A stretch of DNA of 64,000 nucleotides from Coniochaeta sp. PMI_546 (taxonomy: Eukaryota; Ascomycota; Sordariomycetes; Coniochaetales; Coniochaetaceae), in contig MU271159.1 of assembly GCA_021432605.1 (NCBI GenBank), positions 372,001 through 436,000 of the forward strand, given 5' to 3'. The translations under genes and the position numbers were made by a program. Every line of letters starts with the position of its first letter. The stretch's first letter is position 1. Of the stretch, positions 22,958 to 32,232 are shown in pieces. The notes beneath the pieces were generated by a model. It was not told the origin of the DNA, searched no databases, and worked only from the letters and a program-made list of their open reading frames with translations.

Positions 22958-24103
22958 ATGACGGACAACACAGCAGACAAGACCGGGGCGACAGTGAAGG
23001 AGGATGCCCAGGCGACGAGTCAGATCAAGGCAGAAGAGGCCGCTGAGCTCGTCGATGTTCCAGATCCGGACGAAGATGACCTGGATGATCTAGATGGCAC
23101 GTTTGCGCCCTCCTGCCTTGCAGGTTTTCCCGTGTCGTACTAACTCTGTACCAGACATGCTCGAGGACTTTTCAGCCTTGAAGACTGAATCCAAGAAACC
23201 AGACATCCCCTCTGGACCAGGTCGGCCTACCGGTGCCGGTGGCGCAGCCGAAAAGTCGCCTGGCGCAGAAGAGCCTTCCCTTGAAGACTTCATGTCTGAC
23301 GATGACTTCGCGAAGCAACTACAAGATGGCATGGCCGAGATGCTCGGCAATATTGGAAATCCGGCCGAAGTGAAGGACGAATTCGAGAAGATCTTTGGCG
23401 CCATCGCCGCAGCAGCCGCGTCTGAAGACCCTTCCCTACCCTCAGAGGCAGCACCAGCACCATCAGCAACCTCAGCATCCAAATCGACCGCAGCTCCCAC
23501 TTTCGGCAACCCCAAAGACGCCGATTTTCAAGAGACGATTCGCCGCACGATGGAGCGCATGCAGGCGTCCGGCGAGCAAGCCACCGCGGCCGCGACAGAG
23601 GCCGGGTCCGACGACTTCTTGGCCGACCTGCTCAAGACGATGCAAGCCGGCGGCGAGGAGGGCTCTGAAGAGGAGTTCTCCAAGCTGCTGCTGGGCATGA
23701 TGGAGCAGCTGACCAACAAGGATATCCTGTACGAGCCGATGAAGGAGCTCAACGATAAGTTCCCAGCCTGGATGGAGAAGAACAAGGATAAGGTCTCGGC
23801 GGAGGACTGGAAGCGCTACGAAGAGCAGCAGGTGCTGGCCAAGGAGATCGTTGCCAAGTTCGAGGAGCCTTCGTTTTCGGACGCGAATGCCAAGGACAGA
23901 GAGTACATCGTGGATAGGATGCAAAAGGTGAGCAAAGAGCATCTGATGGTTCTTGACAGCTCTAGTACCTCTGCTAATAACATGGTGTCTAGATGCAAGC
24001 AGCAGGCTCCCCACCCCCCGATCTGGTAGGAGACATGCCCTCAGCACAAGATGCCTTCAGCGGCATGAATCCACCCGGAGATGAATCATGTAATCCGCAG
24101 TAG
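22958..24103 (+). CDS. PEX19: PEX19, peroxisomal membrane-protein receptor/chaperone
   Basis: Three exons, 22958-23096, 23155-23927 and 23993-24103, give 340 aa. Pex19 binds newly made peroxisomal membrane proteins in the cytosol and docks on Pex3. The acidic N terminus (DVPDPDEDDLDDLD followed by DMLEDF) carries the Pex3-binding helix; LEDFMSDDDFAKQLQDGMAE is the conserved amphipathic segment; the helical C-terminal domain includes MLGNIGNPAEVKDEFEKIF and LYEPMKELNDKFPAWMEKNK. The protein ends CNPQ, a CaaX farnesylation box as expected for Pex19. Intron 1 (23097-23154) uses a GC donor (G|GCACGT) and has a perfect TACTAAC branch site; no GT donor gives the conserved protein. Intron 2 is a normal GTGAGC...CTAG. 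Confidence 0.95.
23097..23154 (+). other. GC-AG intron of PEX19
   Basis: This 58-nt intron begins GCACGT and ends CCAG. A TACTAAC branch box lies about 14 nt before the acceptor. The frame works only with the GC donor: the alternative GT donors either break the frame or leave an intron of about 31 nt. Confidence 0.75.
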
Positions 24104-24362
24104 AACTATGGGTGCCCACCCTGCGTTGTGCCCAGTTGCGTCTTTGTTAAGATCTTGCCCCTGACCCGAGTCCATAAAAGCAAATATACCCCGTGGACAG
24201 CAATGTCCTTAGTTATCCCAACGCCGTACCATGAAGTGGCCCTCCTGCAAACTCCGTGATGTAGACACACAAGCCAACCTGAAGGCGCCATGTCCAGCCA
24301 GCACATTATACACGAGCCCCCAAAGCATATACAATACCCCTCTCAGACCATCAGGATAAGTC

Positions 24363-25232
24363 CTAGGACATCTCAGTATCCTGACTGAAGACCACATCCT
24401 GACTTAACCCCGCCCCTTGCGGCTGCTCTTGCTGCGACAACTCCATGAAAAGCGCGTCGTAGTCTTCCTCATCCGAAAAGTAGACGCTCTCCGGCCTACC
24501 TTCTCCCATATCCCTATCTCCATCCCCATCCGTCGGCGGCGGCATGTAGCTCAGCAGCGCCTCAATCTCGGCCTCTTCTTCTCGCGCAATGACGTCGGCC
24601 ATCATATCGTCGACGTCCTCTGCCGGTTCCGGTTTCTGTTGCTGTAGCTGCACCGCCTCCTCGATATCGGCGTCCGTCCCAAAGACAGCCAGCTCCGCAT
24701 CCTTCTGCTGCCTCAGCTCATTATTCAGACGCCACCATTCCAGCTTTAACACCTGTTTCGCATTAGTAAATCCCCTTATCACATCAAGGTTGGGCAGAAA
24801 AAAAGGAAAAAGACAAACCTCTTGATCACCCCCCCTCCGTTCCCAAGCCCGATCATCGCTCCTCTCCCTCACGTTCTTCAAGAACAGCTTCCTCCTGCTC
24901 TCTCTCGCCTCCTCCCTCTTCTGCACGACCGGATTCGGTCGCGGTGTGCGGGTGGCAAACTTGAAGAGTTTGCGCGACGGCGATGGTTGCGCTATGGGCG
25001 AGGACTGTGTATCGCGCGGAACTTGCGCTCTCTGTTGCGAGAAGATGGACAGATTGGCATCTTGCGGGGGTGAGGTTGGCGGCGAGTATGAACTGGCTCG
25101 GATAGGACTGGAAGAGAGGGGCGAGGAGACCGACGGGCGGTATTTGGTCTGCTGTAGGGGCGTGGTAGAGGAGGAGGATGTGACCGGGGGAGCGTCGAAG
25201 GTGAAGATCGGGGTGGGCATTATGGCGAACAT
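24363..25232 (-). CDS. Ser/Pro-rich protein of unknown function
   Basis: The frame is open across a probable 66-nt intron (24753-24818; GTTTGTC donor, TACTAAT branch, AACAG acceptor), whose length is a multiple of three; after splicing the protein is 267 aa. Two ATGs compete (MFAIMPTPIF): the second at 25220 is equally possible. The N-terminal third is Ser/Pro-rich and disordered, with many SP sites. A basic helical segment follows (QKREEARESRRKLFLKNVRE), then DRAWERRGGDQEVLKLEWWR continuing NNELRQQKDAE, which looks like the conserved core. The C terminus is acidic with DEEDYDALFMEL and repeated SQD/SQQ. I do not recognise the family. Retention of the intron would insert 22 residues without a stop. 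Confidence 0.7.
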   Translation of the reverse strand: MFAIMPTPIFTFDAPPVTSSSSTTPLQQTKYRPSVSSPLSSSPIRASSYSPPTSPPQDANLSIFSQQRAQVPRDTQSSPIAQPSPSRKLFKFATRTPRPNPVVQKREEARESRRKLFLKNVRERSDDRAWERRGGDQEVCLFPFFLPNLDVIRGFTNAKQVLKLEWWRLNNELRQQKDAELAVFGTDADIEEAVQLQQQKPEPAEDVDDMMADVIAREEEAEIEALLSYMPPPTDGDGDRDMGEGRPESVYFSDEEDYDALFMELSQQEQPQGAGLSQDVVFSQDTEMS

Positions 25233-26008
25233 GGTGATGGCTTGTTCGCGATGTGATGTACAGCCCGTGTTTTAGGGAGGAGAGAGGTTTAGCTATGTTG
25301 TGGCGATGACATGATGATGGGGAGGAACATTGATGTGGTGCTCGCTTGGAGCTTGTCGCGCAGTTAAAGTGGGACGCGTTGATGGCGTTGACGCGCTAAA
25401 TTGGCAGCGCGCGCGAAACTAGATGGGCTTGCTTGCGGATACTGTGTACGTACAATAATATTCACCAGGGTTAGGGTTAGCTCCAGACATCTAGGTACCT
25501 CTACATGGAAACGAACTTCCGTTCTGCCGGGGAAGGGGCAGGCTCTGTCTGAGAGATAACGGTAGACTTCAGTTCCGCTTCGCTTCGCATTTGATTGCCC
25601 TCGAAGCAACATATTCTCGTCATCAGTCCAAGGGTGACTACCTTAGTGAGTCGGAGCTTAGATCTTCTTCATCTTGTGTCCTAGCAGTGACTGTTGTTAC
25701 CGTTGTTTGTCCAACCCATATCCGTAAAGATATCTAGTCAGTGTGCGAGCCATCTCTTTTGAGTCTTTTTTGTTCCAGCTATAATCGCTGGCACCCAGTT
25801 CCCTCTGCCATGAATCGTAGAGATCTCGGCCCGTGGGGATCGGAAGAAGACGACTTCTTTCTTTAAGCGCAAGGCTGGTAACCTTGGTCCGTCGTCGTGA
25901 CAGTCTGCACAACACCTTCCCTCGCGCAGCTGCAGATTCAAGCTCTCACAACTCTTCAATATGTGGAATTCGTGGATCTACATTTGGTTTCCACCATACT
26001 CGCTGATC
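25233..26008. other. Intergenic with a telomere-like repeat
   Basis: About 780 bp between the Ser/Pro-rich protein gene (start) and the HeLo gene (stop), both on the minus strand. It holds AGGGTTAGGGTTAG at 25467-25480. No coding frame is supported. Confidence 0.5.
25467..25480 (+). promoter_or_regulatory. Telobox-like site (two TTAGGG units)
   Basis: AGGGTTAGGGTTAG occurs about 240 bp upstream of the 25232 start on the minus strand. In fungi interstitial TTAGGG repeats can bind Tbf1/Teb1-type Myb factors in promoters. That role is inferred; only the repeat is seen. Confidence 0.4.
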
Positions 26009-26855
26009 CTACTTAGTATTGACAGTCTGAGTGTTTTGGCCGCCTGACTGAACACCCTGCCATTGCACGATAACGCCGCCTTCGTTATAGATCTTCATGT
26101 TGTTCTTGGATATTGTGAGCGAATGTCACGAGTAGGTTTGGTAGATGACTAACCTTCTGATTCAAGATAGTCTGCACTGCAGACCCAAGAAGCGGATCAC
26201 GGTCCTTGATAGCACCATTAAGCTCCTTGAGCACACCAACAAGATTCTCGATCTCCTCTTTGCTCAGATCGCCCTGTTTGTCTGGCGGCGGCGGGTAGAT
26301 CTTCTCAAGAGCATCAATGGCGTCGTTGATATCCTTGACCAGCTTCTCAAGATGGCCCTTGTCGTAGATGGCAAACTTTGCCTTGCGTGCAACCGATACC
26401 TTATTCTTCCGGCCTTCAACCAGCTCCCGCATTGAGTCGTGCAGATATCGTCGCATCGGGTTCCAGTTGGGTCCGAATGGCTTGATTTCTGTCTCGACAA
26501 CAGCCGGGTCGTCTTCTTTCTTACCCTTGCGGTAGGCAATGCAGATCTTCTGACATTCCTCAAACTTGTGCGAGATGAGCGTGAAGGTTTGCTTGGCCTT
26601 GTTCTCCTGCTCTTCATTGAGAACGAAGTCGCCTGTCGCTCGCAGGGAATCGTCATCGGTGATCTGGAAACCGCTAAGCCCGACGGCCTTGCCCCAGCGC
26701 GTCAGCCGGAGTTGGGCGTTATCCAGCTTCAGCAGTTCTGTTTGCACCGTCTGCCATGTATTTCTGGCGACATAGACGTATTCGAACCATTCGACTGTCG
26801 TTTTGAAGAGACTCGCTATGCCGTTCACCGCGCCGATTGCTTCCATGCCACTCAT
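26009..26855 (-). CDS. HeLo-domain protein with C-terminal amyloid-like motif (HET-S-type effector candidate)
   Basis: Two exons, 26154-26855 and 26009-26104, give 265 aa. Residues 1 to about 230 read as a complete HeLo domain (HET-S, LopB and HELL-related cell-death effectors): N-terminal helix MSGMEAIGAVNGIASLFKTT, then VEWFEYVYVARNTWQTVQTE, LDNAQLRLTRWGKAVGLS, and helices to the LLGSAVQTILNQK end. Exon 2 adds 31 residues, NN followed by MKIYNEGGVIVQWQGVQSGG and QNTQTVNTK: Gly/Gln/Asn-rich with beta-prone triplets, the position and composition of a prion-forming domain. In HET-S-type proteins such a tail templates amyloid and drives membrane insertion of the HeLo N-terminal helix. The intron 26105-26153 is 49 nt (GTTAGT...CCAAG). 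If retained, the protein ends in an unrelated 22-residue tail at 26085. The neighbouring divergent NB-ARC gene carries a matching N-terminal segment. Confidence 0.85.
26105..26153 (-). other. 49-nt intron that decides whether the HeLo protein has its C-terminal motif
   Basis: Donor GTTAGT, branch-like GTGAC/GCTCAC and acceptor CCAAG on the minus strand. Both flanks are phase 0. Splicing appends the Gly/Gln/Asn-rich tail; reading through gives a tail ending QEQHEDL without it. Splicing is inferred from consensus and from the similarity of exon 2 to the divergent receptor. Confidence 0.65.
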
Positions 26856-27412
26856 TTCCGTGTCTCATCTGAACACAACAGAGTCTGTTGACAGTGGTTT
26901 GGTGACCGCGCATTACGGCAGACCTAGGAGACAGGAAGCCCGTGATCCTCAATGCTCTCTCTGAAGAGCCAGCTCTTCCTCAGATGTATTCGAATCATTT
27001 TCCCCCCTTACATGTGCGTGTTCAACAATGCTGTACAATAGAACCTGTCACGTTAGTGTGCTCTGTGGCTTTTAGCTCACTGGCACGGCTATAGGGGGGG
27101 GGGGAGTTAAAGTTCTATGCATGTTCACGGACGTCCATTTTCAGCCCAGCGCTCCGTAAGGTATGTAACACACCAACTCGAATTCCAAGAGGGTTATTGG
27201 ATGAACATATACAACTGGAAAAACAAAGGGTGTCAACGACACTACTGCGAAGCTTCCAGACTTGTAGACATCGTCGCGTGCAGAAGTCAGTTTCGAGAAT
27301 GCAGTCTCAACGACATAACTGTCGGACGGATATTGATTGCGTGATGCGAGAACGTAACCGCCCTGGCTAGCCATGCATCGGCTTCAAAGTTCTGTTCTGG
27401 GTGTATAGCAAC
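26856..27412. promoter_or_regulatory. Shared divergent promoter of the HeLo / NB-ARC pair
   Basis: 557 bp separate the two start codons. The stretch has a run of eleven G at 27094-27104 and no supported coding frame. A shared promoter would allow co-regulation of effector and receptor, which is inferred from the head-to-head layout. Confidence 0.5.
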
Positions 27413-30400
27413 ATGGGCGATGTCAATATTTCCAACGCAGACGGAGCACTGATCGGGGCACAAGGCACATACACCAACTCGTAAGTATCCGAGACACGGT
27501 ACACGCCTTGAGCATTCTGACGCTTCATCAAGGGTCGTGAACGTCACTGTCAACCATCTCTCGTCAGACGGAAAACTGCAAGGTGCGAAAGATCATTCCA
27601 GCATGATCATTCCTGGTGGACTAGGAAGCTGAAATTCTATAAATGCGCTCACAGAAGGCACCACTACCATAGACCGCGCTTCTAGTCATTACTTCACGGG
27701 CCGGGATGTGGTCCTGCAGCAACTGGAGAGTCGCTTGTGTCCGCCATTGGAAGCTAGCACAACTCACAGCTACAAGCGCAAGATATTCGTCTTGTATGGG
27801 CTCCCTGGGGTCGGCAAATCTCAGGTCTGCTTGAAGTTTGTTGAGAGCTGTGGAAAAAGGTTCTGGGCCACATTCTGGGTCAATTGCGGCGATGAGACGA
27901 CGGTCAGTAAGGACTTTCAGGCCATCGCCAGGAGTGCCGGCCTTGCTCGGAATGGAATTGATGAAGACGCCAGGCTTGGCAAGCAACTCTTGCATATCTC
28001 CAAGAATTGGTTGTTGGTACTTGATAACGTCAGAAATCGGATCGATTTCCAATCACTACTTCCTCCAGGTACTGCGGGCTGCATCCTCGTCACGACATCA
28101 TTGTCTCGTCTGGAGTTCTGGGCGACAGAAAGCGGCATGTCGTACAAGATGGAGAAGATGACGGCCGAGGAGAGCATCGACCTCCTTCTCAAAGTCGCGG
28201 ATGAATGGAAAACGCCCAAGACAACCGAAGCAGCTAGACTGATTGTGGAAGAGCTCGGCGGCCTTCCGCTAGCTCTCGTCCAAGCCGGTGCGGCCATGAG
28301 GAGGACAGCGGGCGTCGGCCCCCGTGTCCCGTTGCAGGCCTATCTGCGAGAGCTACGAAGTTACAGGGACCGGCTGTTCAATGGCCCCCCGTATGGTGCT
28401 GGTGCCGACCCCGGAAGCACCTTGGAAACCCGACATTCGGTCTACAGCACTTTTAATCTCTCGCGACACATGATCGAAAGTATGGAATGCTCTATAGAAG
28501 ATCTTCGAGCCTCTTCGGACGCGCTCGATGTTCTCGACATATGCTCCCGACTCCATTTTGAGGACATCCATAAATGCATCTTTCAAAGCATCTCAGGGCG
28601 TGGCGTGGTTTCTAGAACGCATTCCGTTGCGACCAAGCTCCGCTCCTTTGCCCTCCTCCGCGCCCTTCTCGGGCAGCCGGACAATGCAGGTTGGTCGGAT
28701 GATCGAATCAATCGCGCGGTGGATTTGTTGGCATCATACTCTCTCATCGACTTCTATAACGATAACGACACCCTAAGGTTCTCTTTGAACCGGCTTGTCC
28801 ACTCATGGAGCGACTATTATCTTCGTCGCTACGGTACGCCGAGCGATTGGCGTTGGGCGAAACAGACTGCTACGACTTGTCTGATCAAGTCTGTACGGCG
28901 CCAGTGGCGCACATCCGAAGACTACACCATCCGAAGAAGCCTATATCCACATATAGTACTGCTGCTGAATTCCTTCGGCACAGTCTTCCGGGTGACGAGC
29001 GATCTTGAAGCGCTAATGGCTCACGAATTCTCCGCTGTCTTTTCGGAGAATGGTCATTACTCCGAGGCAGAAACACTACTGCGTAAAGCCCTGATCTGGC
29101 GGCAGGCGAACTTGCGCCCGGATAACCCTAAGATTCCGGACACCGCAAACGACCTGGCTATCGTGCTGTCGAAACTAGCCCGGTACGGGGAAGCTCGCAT
29201 GTTCAGCGAAGCGGCACTGAAGGCTCGAGTGGCCATCCGAGGGAGGCATGACCCCGAAACGCTCCAGAGCCGAACCGCCTTGGCGGCGGCGCTCAGCGGC
29301 GAGGGGAGGTTCCGGGAAGCCAAGGACATCTACAGCGACGTCATGCGTACGAACAGCCGACTTCTTGGACCTGACCATCCCGCTAGTCTAGAGGCAATGA
29401 CAAACCTGTCGTCAACTTTGCGAGAGCTAGGCGACCTCGAGGAAGCAGTGACCCTCAGCCATGCTGTTTGGCAAACTCACGAGACAAAGCTAGGCCCAGA
29501 ACATCCAGAGACACTCCGGAGTTTGAGCTGTCTTGCTCTGAATCTTGAATACCAAGGTACGGATCTGCAGGAAGCCGAGCGGATGTGCGAGCTGTGCTGG
29601 CGACGACACGGAACCATTCTGGGCCGGCACCACCCGGATACTTTGACCAGCCTAGCCCAACTGGCGCGATGTCAGCTCAAGCAAGGCAACAGCGCCTCAG
29701 CAGAAACAAAATATGCGGAGGTCAAGGACGTCCGATCCAAGATCCTCGGCCCAGAACACCCGGACACGATACTTAGTGACATCGACCTAGCCGAGCTCCG
29801 CATGCATGACTCGACCATTGACCTCCAGACCGCTCTGCACACATACAGAAACGCTGTAGCTGCGTTGTCCAAGCAATGGGGGGAGAACCACCTTTACATG
29901 CTCGTCCTCAGACACAACATGGCCGTCATCCTCAAGACCCTCAAGAATACCACTGAGGCCAAAAAGGTATATTGTGAAGTGTTAGCATCCTACAAAAAGC
30001 TAGGCATGCTCAAACACCCAGAGGCCCTCAAGTGCCTCGTCAACCTCTCCACGCTCCTCACCTCCGAAGGTCAACTCGACGAAGCGGAAACACTCAGCAG
30101 GCAAGCCGTGTCGGGGTACGAGGCCACGCTAGGGCCGGATAACCGCGACACGTTGGTCAGTATGCGTGCCTTGGGCCAGACGCTGGCTAAGCGCCGTAAG
30201 TACAGCGATGCGGCTGTTTGCGTGGGGAGGGCTGTCGACGGGCTGAGGAAGGTGTACGGGGGCGATGCACCAGATACACTCGAAGCGGTTGCGGTCCTGG
30301 CGACTATTGAGAAGAGGCTGGGCAATCGAGACCGGAGCCAGAGGCTGTATAAGGAGGCTGCTACGGGGTTTAGGCGACTGGGGAGGGATCATTGGTGTTA

Positions 30401-30458
30401 TAGATATCATAAGGATCCACATGAAGAGAACAAGGGCCCTGATAAAGCCTTGTCATGA
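27413..30458 (+). CDS. NB-ARC/TPR NLR-like receptor with N-terminal amyloid-like motif
   Basis: Three exons, 27413-27480, 27533-27582 and 27655-30458, give 973 aa; both introns (52 and 72 nt) join in frame. The first ~30 residues, MGDVNISNADGALIGAQGTY followed by TNSVVNVTVN, form a short Gly/Asn/Val-rich motif that aligns gaplessly with the C terminus of the divergent HeLo protein. A linker leads to HYFTGRDVVLQQLE and an NB-ARC domain: P-loop GLPGVGKS (residues 88-95), Walker B NWLLVLDNV near 157-165, ILVTTS, and GGLPLAL near 241-247. From about residue 480 to 950 there are roughly ten 42-residue TPRs with GP(D/E)HP(D/E)T connectors (TPR_10 type). This is the architecture of fungal NLR-like receptors that switch on HET-S-type effectors through amyloid templating. 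The long last exon has no break; the gene looks intact. Confidence 0.88.
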
Positions 30459-30654
30459 TATGAGGCGTGTTAATACATGAGCTGAATTTACAAGCCACTG
30501 CATTCTTGTGAGGGGGTTGTTTTGTGGGTGTGGTGTGACCAACCTTCACATCGGATCTCAAAAACGCCAACAACTTAAACCTCCTGACTCCTGCTGAAGA
30601 TGTCTGCATGGACAACTGCATTCTCCTATCAAGCTTCATGCACAGTGATACACA

Positions 30655-31198
30655 ATGGTCGGACGCACTAACCTCATTATTGCCGTAGTCGTCCCACTTA
30701 GCGTTGTCATATGCTTGATTCCATACGGCGTTTGGTTTTTAGTAAGTAGAAAAAGGACAAGGCGAAATTCAAGGCGCGGTAAGCTATCCTCTCTACCTTC
30801 GTCTCACTCAGAGTAGGTCGCTGACACTTGACACGGCGTTATCCTCAACCGCAGACACGGAAAGTATATCTGATAACCATGATTATGGTATTCCTCTTGA
30901 CGCCTATGGACCCCTTGGTCATGCAGCTCCGCCGCTTGTGGTGCCTCAGCCAGGTACCATCCAGTACTTGCCGTCGCCATTGTCTTACCCAAGTATCAGC
31001 CAATCCTACGATTCAACAGTGTATCAGCCTGGTGGCATCCAGTACTATCAGCCGGCAGTTCAGGATCAACAGCTTCATGAACTGCGCCATGAGATATCGA
31101 TGCAAGCTCCACGCGGTATCACTGACGCAGGCGAACCGCCTAGTGATTCCAGCAGTGAGCGGAGGGGGCGCACGGGGCGGACCAAGAGGCGCGTTTGA
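30655..31198 (+). CDS. Small single-pass membrane protein, unknown
   Basis: Two exons, 30655-30778 and 30855-31198, give 155 aa; the intron 30779-30854 starts GTAAGC and ends CGCAG. The protein starts MVGRTNLIIAVVVPLSVVIC, continues as one transmembrane segment to about residue 32, then has a basic stop-transfer (SRKRTRRNSRR). The rest is Pro/Gln/Tyr-rich and soluble, with two similar pieces, PQPGTIQYLP and YQPGGIQYYQP, and a basic end (RRGRTGRTKRRV). It lies about 200 bp downstream of the NB-ARC gene on the same strand. I do not recognise a family. It could be a partner in the same cluster or an unrelated gene; only the position suggests a link. Confidence 0.55.
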
Positions 31199-32232
31199 AA
31201 CGTGGATTCCAAGGCTGAAAGTATTCCCCTGAGTCTAAATGATGCGACATAGTGGATGCCTCTGTGTGATCGTGTTGGATCTTATCATGACCTGGGTCAT
31301 CATATTTTCCGAGGGTGTTGTCGTGGGTATATGCGAGCCGTCCTGGTGCTTTATGACTCCGAGCTGAGCGGCCGGTCCTGGAGCTGTTGACTGACTAGCA
31401 AGATGTGGCAAAACGCACTCAATTGTCAGTTGTTATTTATTCATCACTAGACACGTCTAGTACGGCATGGAGCAAGCACATTCACGTCTGCGGATGATAA
31501 CTGCCCCCACAGTCGCCTTCGAAGTGCTACAAAGAGGTTAGCCGTGAACTACCGTGTCCAAATGGCTGTTCAAGGCTGACTGAACAGGTCTTCGACACGA
31601 CGGTTCTGCCTCCAGCAAAGACTGGCAGTTCCGGGGAGTCTTCACTGATCTAACAATTGTCGGCGGTCATATCGGTGTCAGGGTTTATGATGCAGTTTAT
31701 GTTGAAATACAGGTGAATTAAATATGCCTCTTATGGCATATTGACAAAAATTGGGCAGACTCCGTCAGTCCACCGTTACGTGACTCAGTGGGAAGGTAAT
31801 GGGTGTATAAACACGACTCCATACAGAAGATGCCTAGGAGATCCTTGCCGTCTGCACCTGTCAGATTATAGGTTAAATCTACCGCAGACTGCCGAATGCA
31901 GCATTTCCAAGTTTCCATGTCTTCAATGCCCGGATGAATTTTGTGTCATGCACCTCAATCGGGGGCCGAGGGTGTCTGGTGAGATTCAGCTTCATCACTC
32001 ATTGATCTAAGGACAGGATCCTTCAGCACTCTATTCTTGCGTAATGCGCTTCTCGAAAACGTGATTTGTCAGGGTTGTGGGCAAGATGCTTTGGTTGATC
32101 GCATCCCAAATGGACGAGATTCGTTTGGATGTCAGTCAGTCATCTATTAGAAAGGTCCCTTTATCCATCAAAACACCCATACAGATCCCAAACTCCGGGT
32201 ATCGCCGACATATCTTTACATATATAATCAAA
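31199..32232. other. Intergenic, tail-to-tail, no gene seen
   Basis: About 1 kb with only short unconvincing frames, between the small membrane protein and the large membrane protein gene on the opposite strand. Confidence 0.45.

Noticed and set aside
26085-26153. Read-through C terminus of the HeLo protein as the main form
   Set aside because: Good splice signals are present and the spliced tail, unlike the read-through tail, matches the receptor N terminus.
30855-31198. Third copy of the amyloid-like motif in the small membrane protein (GGIQYYQ)
   Set aside because: It matches only over about seven residues and needs a gap; not enough to call it the same motif.
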